Positions 1 to 9,356 are shown, counted from the first letter of the stretch. The stretch is 64,000 nt of DNA from Leucobacter sp. CX169 (GCF_017161405.1 NZ_CP071051.1:248001-312000); one strand, 5' to 3'. Made by a program: numbers and translations. The notes: generated by a model from the sequence alone, not told the origin.

Positions 1-242
1 CGCTGGCGCTCACGCGGGCTGTTGCTGAGGGGCGGCACACGGACGCGGCGGCCGAGGATGCCCGGCTCGCGCCGCTCTGGAACCTGTTCGGCGAACTGGG
101 AGGAAGCCTGCGCGTGGTCGCGGCCATCGCCGAGCACCTCGGGCTCGCCCCGAGCCGCTGCCTGCCGCTGCCGATCCAGGGGCTCTCGCGCGAAGAGCGC
201 GTACGGGTGGCGGCGGTCGTGGACGAGCTGGGACTCGGCTAG
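1..242 (+). CDS. DapA-family (dihydrodipicolinate synthase-like) protein, 3' end only
   Basis: The first 79 codons visible (frame beginning at base 3) are the C-terminus of a gene that starts upstream of the window. Segments such as PLWNLFGELGG, LRVVAAIAEHLGL and the ending VDELGLG match the C-terminal helices of the DHDPS/N-acetylneuraminate lyase TIM-barrel family, where a final segment of the type LPLxxLS..ER is usual. The catalytic Lys and Tyr lie outside the window, so substrate cannot be assigned: true DapA (lysine and diaminopimelate synthesis) or another aldolase/dehydratase of the family. The stop overlaps the convergent menC stop in a CTAG (239-242). Confidence 0.7.
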   Translation, partial: LALTRAVAEGRHTDAAAEDARLAPLWNLFGELGGSLRVVAAIAEHLGLAPSRCLPLPIQGLSREERVRVAAVVDELGLG

Positions 243-1321
243 CGACCTGCGACCTCGGCGCGGGCGTGATCCGCGCCGGGTCCCCCTGCCGCCTCGCCGC
301 GCTCGGCGAGCACCGTCCAGCACCGCTCGATCCGGTCTCGCCACCACCGCTCGCGCTCGGCGCTCGCCGCATAACGGGTCAGCAGCCGCGGCTCGGCGCT
401 CACCCGGCCGACCGGGATCGAGCCGTCCTCGGGCACGAGCGGGCGCGCCACGACGTCGCCGGCCAACAGCGCGACCGTGCCGAGCCCGCACGCGCCGTCG
501 AGCACGCCCGCGGGGAGCGCCGCAGCGAGGCGGGCCCCCATGCTGATGCCGATCGAGGTGTCGAGCGCGCTGGAGACCACCACGGGCAGCCCGGCGTCCG
601 CGATGATCTCGAGGGCGCGGCGAATGCCGCCGAGCGGTTGCGCCTTCACCACGAGCAGGTCGGCGGCGCCGGCCCGCGCGACGGCGAGCGGGTCGGCCGC
701 GCGGCGCACGCTCTCGTCGGCGGCGATGCGCACCATGCCTTGATCCGGCCCCGCCGCGAGCCGGGAACGCACCTCAGCGAGGCCCGCGATGTCCGCGACC
801 GGCTGTTCGGCGTAGTCGAGGCCGAACGGGGCGAGCGCTGCGAGCGCCGTCATCGCCTCGTCGATGCCCCAGCCGCCGTTTGCGTCGATGCGCACGCGTG
901 CGTCGTCGCCCATCGCCTCACGCACCGCGCGCACGCGGGCGACGTCCTCGGCAAGGTTCTGGCCGGGCTCTGCGACCTTGACCTTCGCCGTCCGGCAGCC
1001 GGGGAAGCGGGACAGGATCCCGGCGACGTCCGCCGCCGGCACCGCTGGCACGGTGGCATTGACCTCGATGCGCGCGAGATGCGCAGCGGGCGGTTCAGAC
1101 CACCCGTACTCGAGCGCCGCGGCCAACCAGGCGGCGGCCTCCGCGTCGTCGTACTCGGGGAACGGTGAGAACTCGGTCCACCCGAGGGGGCCCTCGATGA
1201 TCGCGGCCTCGCGCACGCTCACTCCGCGAAAGCGGGTGCGGGTCGGGATCGCGACGACGCGGGTCGCCGCCAGAAGCTCGTCGATGGACGGCAATAGGGC
1301 GGATCCTGCGCGGGAGGTCAT
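239..1321 (-). CDS. menC: o-succinylbenzoate synthase
   Basis: MenC dehydrates SHCHC to o-succinylbenzoate in cytosolic menaquinone synthesis. The 360-residue protein is an enolase-superfamily barrel: TAKVKVAEPGQ carries the KxK base motif, RIDANGGWG and DYAEQPV give Asp and Glu metal ligands, AADES the third ligand, and VVKAQPLGG the second catalytic Lys. The ending VVSSALDTSIG is typical of actinobacterial MenC. The ATG at 1321 sits 7 bases after a TAGCCT box (1329-1334, minus strand) with no Shine-Dalgarno sequence, so it looks leaderless. It lies 10 bases downstream of the decarboxylase stop on the same strand but seems to have its own promoter inside that gene's end. The residue assignments follow family knowledge; the motifs are visible. 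Confidence 0.92.
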   Translation of the reverse strand: MTSRAGSALLPSIDELLAATRVVAIPTRTRFRGVSVREAAIIEGPLGWTEFSPFPEYDDAEAAAWLAAALEYGWSEPPAAHLARIEVNATVPAVPAADVAGILSRFPGCRTAKVKVAEPGQNLAEDVARVRAVREAMGDDARVRIDANGGWGIDEAMTALAALAPFGLDYAEQPVADIAGLAEVRSRLAAGPDQGMVRIAADESVRRAADPLAVARAGAADLLVVKAQPLGGIRRALEIIADAGLPVVVSSALDTSIGISMGARLAAALPAGVLDGACGLGTVALLAGDVVARPLVPEDGSIPVGRVSAEPRLLTRYAASAERERWWRDRIERCWTVLAERGEAAGGPGADHARAEVAGR

Positions 1322-1328
1322 GCCCGAA

Positions 1329-1334
1329 AGGCTA
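1329..1334 (-). promoter_or_regulatory. -10 box TAGCCT of leaderless menC
   Basis: The box reads TAGCCT on the minus strand and is followed by 7 bases and the ATG of menC, placing the expected transcript start at or next to the A of the start codon. Confidence 0.6.
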
Positions 1335-4247
1335 CCCCTCGCGCAGCACCCGATACCCGGCGGCGGCGTCGAAACCGTGAATCTCGCGGGTGTCGAGGAC
1401 CGCCATGAAGTCGAGCACCTCGCGGCTCACGACCTGGCCCGGGACGAGGACGGGGAAGCCCGGGGGGTAGGGCGTGACGAAGCCTGCCGAGACCGGGCGC
1501 TCGCCCGCCTCGACCCGGCGGCGCAGCTCGGCGGGCGAAACGTACTCGACGCCCGTGCGGCGCTGACCCGCGTAGAACGCCGAGCGAATGTCGCCGTCCG
1601 GCAGGTCGCCCGTGCCCGCGTGACCGGGGGCGCGGAACCGCTCGGCGAACGCGCTGAAGTCGGGCAGCGGGGGCATGACGTCCGCGGGCTCCGCGGAGAA
1701 GCCTCCGCCGAGCGCCTCCTGGCTCGCACGGTGAGAGCCGAGCGGGGCGAGCCCGAGCGAGTCGCGGTCCTCCTCGAAGCGTTCGGCGAGCTTGACGAGC
1801 ACCTCGATCAGGTAGGCGACCGCGCTGCGCGACGTGCCGATGTTCGTCATGAAGAGCACCGTGTTGCGGCTCGTCTTGTTCACCTGAATGCCGTAACGGT
1901 CCATCAGGTGCTCGTGCTTAAACGTGTCACCGTCGACCCCGGTGCGGCTGATCTCGATCGTGATGCGGCTGGGGTCGACCACGAACTCGTCGCGAGTCCA
2001 GGCCGCCCACATGGTCGCGAGGCCGTCGCGCAGCGGCATCGGACGGTTCGTCTCGCGGTACTCGGCAGGGATCAGCTCGTGCGCACTGAGCACGCGGAAC
2101 GTGCGGCGCAGCAGGGGGTGGCGGGCGACGGCGCTCGCGAGGCTCGTCGCGAGGTCAAGCTGGCGCTGCACCAGTTCAAAGCCCTCGAGCTCGACCTGGC
2201 GCCGGCCGAGGTCGAGCGAGGCGAGGATCTGGTAGTTCGGCGAGGTCGACGTGTGCGTCATGTAAGCCTCGTGGAAGGACTCCTCGCTGTCGAGGCGCCA
2301 GTCCTGGTCGCGCACGTGGATCATCGACCCCTGGCGCAGCGCCGTCAGCGTCTTGTGCGTTGACTGCGTGGCGTAGACGCGTACCCGGGCGTTCGGGCTC
2401 GGCAGCAGGCGCTCGGCGAGCCAGGCCTCGTCGGCCGCGGGCTTCCCCGTCTTCGCGTCGAAGAGACGCGCGCGCTGCTCGGCGTACTCGGCGGCGTGCT
2501 CGGCGCTCTTGAGACGCTGCTCGAGCCGTTTCGCCGCCGCCATCGCGGTGCGGTGGCGGGTGACGGGGTGGAAGGCCGCGAACGCGAACCAGGCCTCGTC
2601 CCACAAGAAGACGAGGTCGGGCTTGATCGCGAGGCACTCCGCCATCACGCGCTCGGGGTCGTAGACGATGCCGTCGAAGGTGCAATTGGTGAGCGTCACC
2701 ATGCGCACCTCGTCGAGGCGTCCGGCCGCGCGGTAGTCGAGCAGCAGCTGCTTGATTCGGTTGATGGGCACGGCGCCGTAGAACGCGTAGTCGTTGAGCG
2801 GGTACGCGTCGAGGTAGGCGACGCGGGCGCCCGAGAGCATCAGCGCGTGATGGTGCGACTTGTGACAGTTGCGGTCGACGATGACGACGTCGTCGGGGGC
2901 GACGAGCGCCTGATGCACGATCTTGTTCGCGGTCGAGGTGCCGTTGGTCACGAAGAAGGTCTGCTTCGAGCCGAACGCGCGGGCCGCGAGTTCCTGCGCC
3001 TTCTTGAGGGTGTGGACCGGGGCGAGCAGCGAGTCGAGGCCGCCCGAGGTGGCGCTCGTCTCGGCGAGCAGCAGATTGAGGCCGTAGAAGTCGACCATGT
3101 CGCGGATCCACTTGGAGCCGGCGACCGAGCCGCCGCGCGAGATCGGCAGGGCATGGAAGACGCCGGCCGGGCGGCGCGCGTGTTCCTGGATCGCGGTGAA
3201 GAAGGGGGTGTCGTAGAGGTGCGAGATGCGGCGCAGCAGCGAGAGGTGCAGCTCGAGGCGGTCCTCGCGGCGGAACACTCGGCGGAATCGGCGCGTGAGG
3301 GCACCCGCGAGGTCCTCGATGTGCGCGCCGGCGACGAGGTACAGGTCGAGCTCGGGGCGGATCCCTGCGAGCGTGTCGGCCAGGCGCATCACGCGCTGCA
3401 CCGACGAGAGGGCAGTGGTCGAGCGCGCGTCCAGGCTCGTGTTCTCCGCGGCGGCGAGCGCCAGGGTCTCGCGCAGGTCGCGGCTGAGGGGTTGGCGGCT
3501 GCGGGTCGAGAAGCCGGGGCGGATCACGCAGGCCTGGATGTTCGGGTTCGTGAGCGCGGCGGCGAGCGCGTCCTCCGCGCTCGGCACGATCACGAGCTCG
3601 TAGATGAACTGGTCGCCGGGCGCGCGCATGCGCATCATCTCGGCCTTGAGAGCGTCGCGGTCGGTGGCGCTCATCTCGTCGACCACGAGCACCTCGAAGC
3701 GGTGCCGGCCGCCGCCGAGGTCTTCGGGAGTCTCGGGGTCGTCGGGCAGCTCGGTGGTGAGCTCGTCGCGGTCGATCGAGTCGAGCGAGCCCGCCCCGCG
3801 CATGCGCTGCATGACGGCACCGATGCGGTCGAGCGCAGTGAGGTACTCCTCGGCTTCGATGAGCTCGCCGATGGCGGCCACGTAGCGCTGACCGAACCCG
3901 GCCCAGTACATCTCGATGGTTTGGAGGGCGCGCAGCGACCGGCGGATCTCGCTCTGGCCGGCGTTGTCACGGGCGTCCGCGTCGCCGAGTGCGAGCAGCT
4001 TCACCGCATAGCGGAGGTACTCCCAGGCGTCGCTGCGCAGGCGCCAGGTGCTGGACGGCATGCCGGGATCGCGCTCGAGCACGTCAGCGCCGCGCTCGGC
4101 GGCGGCCGCGGAACGAGGGGACCGGGCGGCGTACGATTCCGGCGTCAATGCGGTCGGCTCGACAGGATCCTGCCCGCCGCCGGGGCGCACACCCGCCTGC
4201 TGGGCGCTCTCGCGTGCCGGCTTGCTCGCCGCGGTCTCGTTCAGCAT
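1332..4247 (-). CDS. Orn/Lys/Arg decarboxylase family, PLP-dependent
   Basis: This large fold-type I PLP decarboxylase (971 residues) would convert lysine, ornithine or arginine to a diamine and CO2 in the cytosol. The N-terminal 200 residues are helical. A wing domain (FEVLVVDEMSATDRDAL to VIRPGFS) precedes the catalytic core. In the core FFVTNGTSTANKIVHQAL and DRNCHKSHHHALML are typical, and STHKTLTALRQGSM contains the Schiff-base lysine. The length is above that of inducible enterobacterial enzymes but usual for actinobacterial members. I chose ATG 4247 because AAGAGGA lies 6-7 bases upstream; the reading frame stays open for 53 codons further upstream without such a signal. Substrate is not decidable from sequence by eye. 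It is divergent from menB. Confidence 0.88.
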   Translation of the reverse strand: MLNETAASKPARESAQQAGVRPGGGQDPVEPTALTPESYAARSPRSAAAAERGADVLERDPGMPSSTWRLRSDAWEYLRYAVKLLALGDADARDNAGQSEIRRSLRALQTIEMYWAGFGQRYVAAIGELIEAEEYLTALDRIGAVMQRMRGAGSLDSIDRDELTTELPDDPETPEDLGGGRHRFEVLVVDEMSATDRDALKAEMMRMRAPGDQFIYELVIVPSAEDALAAALTNPNIQACVIRPGFSTRSRQPLSRDLRETLALAAAENTSLDARSTTALSSVQRVMRLADTLAGIRPELDLYLVAGAHIEDLAGALTRRFRRVFRREDRLELHLSLLRRISHLYDTPFFTAIQEHARRPAGVFHALPISRGGSVAGSKWIRDMVDFYGLNLLLAETSATSGGLDSLLAPVHTLKKAQELAARAFGSKQTFFVTNGTSTANKIVHQALVAPDDVVIVDRNCHKSHHHALMLSGARVAYLDAYPLNDYAFYGAVPINRIKQLLLDYRAAGRLDEVRMVTLTNCTFDGIVYDPERVMAECLAIKPDLVFLWDEAWFAFAAFHPVTRHRTAMAAAKRLEQRLKSAEHAAEYAEQRARLFDAKTGKPAADEAWLAERLLPSPNARVRVYATQSTHKTLTALRQGSMIHVRDQDWRLDSEESFHEAYMTHTSTSPNYQILASLDLGRRQVELEGFELVQRQLDLATSLASAVARHPLLRRTFRVLSAHELIPAEYRETNRPMPLRDGLATMWAAWTRDEFVVDPSRITIEISRTGVDGDTFKHEHLMDRYGIQVNKTSRNTVLFMTNIGTSRSAVAYLIEVLVKLAERFEEDRDSLGLAPLGSHRASQEALGGGFSAEPADVMPPLPDFSAFAERFRAPGHAGTGDLPDGDIRSAFYAGQRRTGVEYVSPAELRRRVEAGERPVSAGFVTPYPPGFPVLVPGQVVSREVLDFMAVLDTREIHGFDAAAGYRVLREG

Positions 4248-4404
4248 GGGCAGTCCTCTTTCCGTCATTGGATCTCGCGGTCGACGCCGAGCGCGAGAAG
4301 AAGGTGTGCTGCCCAGACACAATTGCGATCGGCCCCAGCATACGGGCGAAGCATGCGCTTGGGGGCATGTGTCGCTGCGTGGCGCTCCCCGTAGGCTTAG
4401 GGGC
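4248..4404. promoter_or_regulatory. divergent promoter region, decarboxylase / menB
   Basis: This gap of 157 bases separates two divergent genes. A TATGCT box on the minus strand (4337-4342) could start the decarboxylase mRNA with a leader of about 80 bases. In that leader, TCTCGCG (4273-4279) pairs with CGCGAGA (4292-4298). The menB -10 box lies at 4392-4397 on the plus strand. Confidence 0.45.
4392..4397 (+). promoter_or_regulatory. -10 box TAGGCT of leaderless menB
   Basis: TAGGCT is followed by 7 bases and the menB ATG. No purine-rich ribosome binding site can fit between the transcript start and the ATG. Confidence 0.65.
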
Positions 4405-5313
4405 ATGACGCAGGTATCCGAACTCTTCGACCCGTCCGTCTGGCAGCCCGCTCCGGGATCTGCGGGCTACACGGACATCACGGCGCACCTCAGCCTCGAC
4501 GGCCGGATCGCGCGGATCGCCTTCAACCGGCCCGAGGTGCGCAACGCCTTCCGGCCGCACACGGTCGACGAGCTGTACGACGCGCTCGAGCGGGCGCGTG
4601 TGAACTCGAAGGTCGGAGTGGTGCTGCTCACCGGGAACGGCCCGAGCCAGAAGGACGGCGGATGGGCGTTCTGCTCGGGCGGCGACCAGCGCATCCGGGG
4701 CCGCGACGGGTACCAGTACTCGGACTCGGACTCGGCGGAGGGCGTCGACCCCGCGCGCTCCGGCCGCCTACACATCCTTGAGGTGCAGCGCCTCATCCGG
4801 TTCATGCCGAAGGTCGTCATCGCGCTGGTGCCTGGCTGGGCGGCCGGCGGCGGGCACTCGCTGAACGTGGTGTGCGACCTGTCAATCGCTTCGCGTGAGG
4901 AGGCCCGGTTCAAACAGACCGATGCCGATGTCGGCTCGTTCGACGCGGGGTACGGCAGCGCCTACTTCGCGAAGCAGATTGGGCAGAAGAACGCCCGCGA
5001 GATCTTCTTCCTCGCCCGCGAGTACTCTGCGCAGCGCGCGTACGAGATGGGCGCGGTGAACGCGGTCGTGCCGCACGCCGAGCTCGAGGCCACCGGCATC
5101 GAGTGGGCCCGCGAGATCCTCGGGAAGTCGCCCACCGCGATCCGCATGCTGAAGTACGCGTTCAACGCGGTGGACGACGGGCTTGTCGGGCAGCAGCTGT
5201 TCGCGGGGGAGGCGACGCGGCTCGCGTACGGCACCGACGAGGCCGTCGAGGGGCGCGACTCGTTCCTCGAGAAGCGCGACCCCGACTGGTCGCCGTTCCC
5301 GTACCACTACTAG
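4405..5313 (+). CDS. menB: 1,4-dihydroxy-2-naphthoyl-CoA synthase
   Basis: MenB closes the second naphthoquinone ring, turning o-succinylbenzoyl-CoA into DHNA-CoA. The 302-residue protein is a crotonase: AFCSGGDQRIRG holds the oxyanion-hole segment, GWAAGGGHSLNVVCDLSIAS the second one, and DADVGSFDAGYGSAYFAKQ the MenB-specific active-site loop. The end, DRDPDWSPFPYHY-like (here KRDPDWSPFPYHY), is the hallmark C-terminus of MenB. ATG 4405 is chosen because it sits 7 bases after TAGGCT. The frame is open upstream for 119 codons but that part overlaps the divergent promoter and lacks family similarity. It is followed by menE after 77 bases. Confidence 0.96.
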   Translation: MTQVSELFDPSVWQPAPGSAGYTDITAHLSLDGRIARIAFNRPEVRNAFRPHTVDELYDALERARVNSKVGVVLLTGNGPSQKDGGWAFCSGGDQRIRGRDGYQYSDSDSAEGVDPARSGRLHILEVQRLIRFMPKVVIALVPGWAAGGGHSLNVVCDLSIASREEARFKQTDADVGSFDAGYGSAYFAKQIGQKNAREIFFLAREYSAQRAYEMGAVNAVVPHAELEATGIEWAREILGKSPTAIRMLKYAFNAVDDGLVGQQLFAGEATRLAYGTDEAVEGRDSFLEKRDPDWSPFPYHY

Positions 5314-5378
5314 CGCGCGGCGGGGGCGACCCGACCCGCCGCCAGAGCGGTTCCTGCCAGCACCCCGCGCTTCGCGGC

Positions 5379-5384
5379 TAGCCT
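5379..5384 (+). promoter_or_regulatory. -10 box TAGCCT of leaderless menE
   Basis: TAGCCT is followed by GGAGGG and then directly by the GTG start. The purines abut the start codon, too close for a ribosome binding site, so a leaderless start is more likely. Confidence 0.55.
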
Positions 5385-5390
5385 GGAGGG

Positions 5391-6587
5391 GTGAACGAGC
5401 AAATGCCCCTGCGGGCAGTTTCTGTTGATGACCGTCCGGGCCTCCTGTGTGCGTTGCGGGAGGCACTCGCGGGCGGCACCCCCGTTCTCCCGGTCGCGGC
5501 CGGGCAGGATCCCGCCGCTGCGCTCGCCGCCGCCTGCGGGCCCGACGGCGCGGTTCCGCCCGGAACAGCGCTGGTTATCCGGACCTCGGGATCGAGCGGC
5601 GTGCCGAAGTCGGTGGCGCTCTCGGCCGCCGCCTTGCTCGCGAGTGCCGAGGCCACGCACGAGCGGCTCGGCGGGGTGGGGCAGTGGCTCGTCTCGCTGC
5701 CCACTCACCTCATCTCCGGGGTGCAAATGCTGGTGCGCGGCATCGTCGCGGGCGCCGATCCCGTGTACCTCGACGGCGGCTTTGATCCCGCAGCCTTTTT
5801 CGCCGTGGCCACTCAGCTGACGCACGAGCGCCGTTACGTGTCGCTCGTGCCCGTGCAACTGAGTCGGTTGCTCGACTTCGCCGAATCTGCACCGAGCGAG
5901 GCCGAGCGCGAGGCGCTCATGTCGACCCTCTGCCGCTTTGATGCTGTCCTCGTTGGTGGCCAGGCCACGCCGCTCGCGCTGCGCAGTCGCGCGCACCGCT
6001 ACGGCATTGCGCTCCGCCGCAGCTACGGCATGACCGAGACGGCCGGCGGATGTGTCTACGACGGCGTCGAGATCGGCGACACGCTCGTCCGCGTCCGCGG
6101 CGGCGAGGTGCAGCTGGCGGGGCCGACGCTCGCCCTCGCGTACCTCGGCGACCAGGCGCGCACCGCCGAGGCGTTTGTCTATGACGGGGGAGTGCGGTGG
6201 TACCGCACGGGCGACGCGGGCGAGCTGCTCGGCGGCATGCTCACGGTGACCGGGCGGCTCGATCGGGTGATCATCTCGGGCGGCATGAACGTCTCGCTCG
6301 ACGAGGTTGAGCGCGTCGCGGGCGAGCAGCCGGGCTGGGCCGGCGCCGTGGCCGTGGGGGTCGCCGACCCGGAGTGGGGCGAGCGGCCGGTGCTCGTGCG
6401 CGCCGAGGGGGCATCGGTTGAGGGGTTCGAAGAGCCCGCGCCGTTTCCCGAGGTGCGCGAGGCGGTGCGCCGGGCGCTCGGCGTCGCGGCGGCGCCGGAG
6501 CGCGAGGTCGTGCTCGACGATCTCCCGCAGCTTGCGGGTGGCAAGCCCGATCGCGCGGCGATCCGCGAGCACGTGGCCCGGGGCTAG
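5391..6587 (+). CDS. menE: o-succinylbenzoate-CoA ligase
   Basis: MenE activates o-succinylbenzoate to its CoA thioester, feeding MenB encoded just upstream. The 398-residue protein is a short ANL adenylating enzyme. Visible motifs are RTSGSSGVPKSVAL (ATP phosphate loop), RRSYGMTETAGGCVYDG (adenine and substrate region), WYRTGDAGE (ribose-binding Asp), GRLDRVIISGGMNVS (hinge) and a C-terminal GGKPDR with the expected catalytic Lys. It is shorter than most ANL enzymes, as usual for actinobacterial MenE. Start is GTG 5391. It converges on menA, with a 20-bp hairpin between the two genes. Confidence 0.94.
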   Translation: MNEQMPLRAVSVDDRPGLLCALREALAGGTPVLPVAAGQDPAAALAAACGPDGAVPPGTALVIRTSGSSGVPKSVALSAAALLASAEATHERLGGVGQWLVSLPTHLISGVQMLVRGIVAGADPVYLDGGFDPAAFFAVATQLTHERRYVSLVPVQLSRLLDFAESAPSEAEREALMSTLCRFDAVLVGGQATPLALRSRAHRYGIALRRSYGMTETAGGCVYDGVEIGDTLVRVRGGEVQLAGPTLALAYLGDQARTAEAFVYDGGVRWYRTGDAGELLGGMLTVTGRLDRVIISGGMNVSLDEVERVAGEQPGWAGAVAVGVADPEWGERPVLVRAEGASVEGFEEPAPFPEVREAVRRALGVAAAPEREVVLDDLPQLAGGKPDRAAIREHVARG

Positions 6588-6663
6588 ACCTCCGCGGCTC
6601 ACGCCGCTCACACCGCTTCCGCCGCCGCTTCCGCTCTCGCCGGTACCGCCGTCATCGCCGAGA

Positions 6664-6716
6664 ATGCACCCCGCCGGCAGGGTATTTCACTCGAACACCC
6701 TGTCGGCGGGGTGCAT
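6664..6716. terminator. bidirectional hairpin between menE and menA
   Basis: The arms 6664-6683 and 6697-6716 form a 20-bp stem with a single G-U pair and a 13-base loop. There is only a short A/T-rich flank and no U tract. Its position between two convergent stops suggests termination or mRNA 3'-end protection for both genes. Confidence 0.75.
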
Positions 6717-6730
6717 ATTCTGTGCGCGGA

Positions 6731-7714
6731 CTAGAACCCGACGCCGGCGCCGAGCGCGATGCCGTACGCGAGGCCCGTGAAGCTCGTGAGCTTGAGGACC
6801 AGGATCAGTTCACGGGGCGTCTTCGCCATCACCATGATCACGCAGGCGGGCAACGCGAGCGCGAGCACCAGCCACCCGAGCACGAGGCCCGGGTAGAACA
6901 GCCCGAACACCGCGAAGAACCCGAACGGCACGATCATGCAGACGCAGTAGAGCACGCGCGAGGCGCGGTCGCCGATGAGCACCGCGAGCGTGCGCTTGCC
7001 CGCGAGGCGATCGGTCGGGATGTCCCGGACGTTGTTCGAAATCAGCGTCGCCACGGCGAACAGGCCGATGCCGATGCCCGCGAACCAGGCCTCCTGCGGC
7101 ACGATGTCGCTCTGCAACCAGACGGTGCCGACGGTCGCGACGAGGCCGAAGAAGATGAAGACGAAGAGCTCACCGAGGCCGAGGTAGCCGTAGGGGCGCT
7201 TGCCGCCCGTGTAGAACCAGGCGGCGATGATCGCCACCGCGCCGATCGCGAGGAACCACCAGCGCTCGCTGATCAGCACCGCGGCGAGTCCCGCGACGGC
7301 CGCGAGCCCGAAGAACACCAGCGCGGTGACGAGGACTCGGCGAGGCGGCACGAGGCCGGACGCGGTGAGCCGGGCCGGCCCGACCCGGTGCTCGTCGGTT
7401 CCGCGGATCCCGTCGGAGTAGTCGTTCGAGTAGTTCACGCCAATCTGCAGCAGGACCGCGACGGCGAGGGCCAGCAGGGTGAGGGGGAGTGAGAACGAAC
7501 GCATGGACAGTGCGATGCCGGCCGCGGCCGCGATCGGCGCGAGCGCGAGGGGGAGCGTGCGAAGCCGCGCCGCCCCGACCCAGTCGCGCCAGGTGATGCG
7601 GGCGGACTCCCCGAGCTCCACGCGGTGGTCGGCGGCCGCGCGACGTGCCGGGTTGCCGGATCGCCGCGGGTCCTTGCGCTGGTGGGTGTGCCCGCCATCC
7701 TGCCGAGTGCTCAC
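6731..7714 (-). CDS. menA: 1,4-dihydroxy-2-naphthoate polyprenyltransferase
   Basis: MenA attaches the polyprenyl chain to DHNA at the membrane, giving demethylmenaquinone. The 327-residue protein is a UbiA-type integral membrane prenyltransferase with about eight hydrophobic segments. The first Asp-rich motif is in NYSNDYSDGIRGTD and the second in NNVRDIPTDRLAGKRTL; both bind Mg-diphosphate. The first 45 residues are charged and probably cytosolic. Start is GTG 7714 with GGAGGG about 8 bases upstream. It follows the MFS exporter gene on the same strand by 46 bases and converges on menE. Confidence 0.95.
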   Translation of the reverse strand: MSTRQDGGHTHQRKDPRRSGNPARRAAADHRVELGESARITWRDWVGAARLRTLPLALAPIAAAAGIALSMRSFSLPLTLLALAVAVLLQIGVNYSNDYSDGIRGTDEHRVGPARLTASGLVPPRRVLVTALVFFGLAAVAGLAAVLISERWWFLAIGAVAIIAAWFYTGGKRPYGYLGLGELFVFIFFGLVATVGTVWLQSDIVPQEAWFAGIGIGLFAVATLISNNVRDIPTDRLAGKRTLAVLIGDRASRVLYCVCMIVPFGFFAVFGLFYPGLVLGWLVLALALPACVIMVMAKTPRELILVLKLTSFTGLAYGIALGAGVGF

Positions 7715-7760
7715 GCGTCGTCCCTCCGTCGTGCGCGAGACCGGGTACCGCGCAATCCCT

Positions 7761-9356
7761 CTATTCTGCCGTGCTTCTGGCGCGCATGCGTCGATCGCGC
7801 TGGCCGCGAGCGACCTGCGCCGGTGTCCGCAGCGCGATCAGCGTGAGCACGGCGGACAGCGCGACGACGATCGCGCCGATGGTTGACGTGAGCGTCACGC
7901 CGCTCGCGAAGGCGTGGTTGGCGGCCACCATGAGCTCGTCGGCGAGGCCCGCCGGCAGGTTGGTCGCCACGTTCACCGCGCCGCCGAGCGTCTCGCCCGC
8001 GAGCGCCTGCTGTTCGGCGCTGAGCCCGGCGGGTAGCTCGATTGCGCCGCGGTATGAGGCGGTGATGATGCTGCCGAGCACGGCAGTGCCGAGCACCGCG
8101 CCCACCTCGTAGGCGGTCTCGGAGATGGCCGAGGCCGACCCCGCGCGGGCCGCGGGCACCGCCGAGATGATGGCGTCGTTCGACAGGGTCTCGGCTGCGC
8201 CGATGCCGATGGCCATGACGAAGAAGGCGACGGCGATGCTGAGCGCGCTCGCGCGATCGCCGACGAGCGTCAAGATCAGGTAGCCGAGGCTCGAGAGCAC
8301 GAGGCCGCTCGCCATGACGCGGTTCACGGGGATCCGGCGAACTATGCGGACCGCCGCGAGCCCCGCGAGGACCATCACGACGGTGCCGGGAAGCAGGACG
8401 AGGCCGGCGATGAGTGGGCGGATGCCGAGCGCGAGCTGCAGGTACTGCGAGGCGAAGTACAGGAAGCCCGTGAGCGAGAACACGGCGAGCAGGTTCGCGG
8501 CGACCGACCCCGCGAACGGGGCGTTCGTGAAGAGGCGCAAATCGAGCAGCGGGTGCTCGCGCGTCAGCTGCCGGCGTGCGAACCAGAGGCCGGCGATGAT
8601 GCTGATGGCGGCCGAGATGAACACGGTCGGCGTGAAGCCGTGGCTGCCGATCGTCTTGATCGCGAGCACGGCCGGGCCGAGCGCCGCGATCGACAGGAAC
8701 ATGTCGGGGAACGAGATCGGACCGGGGTTCGGGTCGCGAGACTCGGGCACGAAGATCGGCATCAGGATCAGCATCGGCACGAGCACCGGGATCGCGAGCA
8801 GGAACACCGAGTGCCAGTGGAACGACTCGAGCAGTACGCCGCCGAGCACGGGGCCGAGCGCGGCGCCCGATGAGAAGCCGCCGGCGAAGATCGCGAGGGC
8901 GGTGCGGCGCTCATTCCGGTCGGTGAATAGGTTGCGGATGAGCGAGAGCACGGCGGGCATGAGCATCGCGCCGAAGACGCCGAGCAGCGCACGCACGGCG
9001 ATCAGACCGGCGGCAGACTCAACGAAGATCACCGAAACCGAGACCGCGGTGAAGCCAATGCCGCCCAGCAGGAGGAGGCGACGGCGCCCGAAGCGGTCGC
9101 TCAGGCTGCCCATCGTGACGAGCAGGCCAGCGAGCACGAGCGGGTAGGCGTCGACGATCCACAAGAGCATCGTGCCGTCTGCCCCGAAGTCAAGCGAGAT
9201 CTGGGGCAGGGCGAAGCCGAGCACCGTGTTGTCGATCGCGATCAGCAGTACCGGCAGCATGAGCACGGCCAGCGCCATCCATCGTCGCCAGGCGGGGCCG
9301 GGAACGAGGAGGGGCTGGGTGAGGGGGGCGGACTGCGTGGGTGCCGAGGCAGACAT
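7761..9356 (-). CDS. MFS drug exporter, DHA2 (14-helix) family
   Basis: A predicted proton-coupled multidrug antiporter of the inner membrane, 531 residues. Family signs are the DHA2 start LPVLLIAIDNTVLGFALP (motif D1 region), motif A GSLSDRFGRRRLLLLG, motif C SGAALGPVLGG, and enough hydrophobic stretches for 14 helices. Its closest named relatives would be QacA/SmvA/EmrB-like pumps, but the substrate is unknown. The tail after the last helix is Arg-rich. It lies upstream of menA on the same strand. A 26-bp imperfect palindrome in the promoter region (9404-9429) suggests control by a TetR-like repressor, which is not adjacent; the nearest tetR in the window is at 21.9 kb. Confidence 0.88.
   Translation of the reverse strand: MSASAPTQSAPLTQPLLVPGPAWRRWMALAVLMLPVLLIAIDNTVLGFALPQISLDFGADGTMLLWIVDAYPLVLAGLLVTMGSLSDRFGRRRLLLLGGIGFTAVSVSVIFVESAAGLIAVRALLGVFGAMLMPAVLSLIRNLFTDRNERRTALAIFAGGFSSGAALGPVLGGVLLESFHWHSVFLLAIPVLVPMLILMPIFVPESRDPNPGPISFPDMFLSIAALGPAVLAIKTIGSHGFTPTVFISAAISIIAGLWFARRQLTREHPLLDLRLFTNAPFAGSVAANLLAVFSLTGFLYFASQYLQLALGIRPLIAGLVLLPGTVVMVLAGLAAVRIVRRIPVNRVMASGLVLSSLGYLILTLVGDRASALSIAVAFFVMAIGIGAAETLSNDAIISAVPAARAGSASAISETAYEVGAVLGTAVLGSIITASYRGAIELPAGLSAEQQALAGETLGGAVNVATNLPAGLADELMVAANHAFASGVTLTSTIGAIVVALSAVLTLIALRTPAQVARGQRDRRMRARSTAE

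Noticed and set aside
864-4394. Long open frames antisense to menC and the decarboxylase (864-2363, 2496-4394)
   Set aside because: They mirror high-GC third codon positions of the real genes, have Arg/Ala-rich composition and no family motif.
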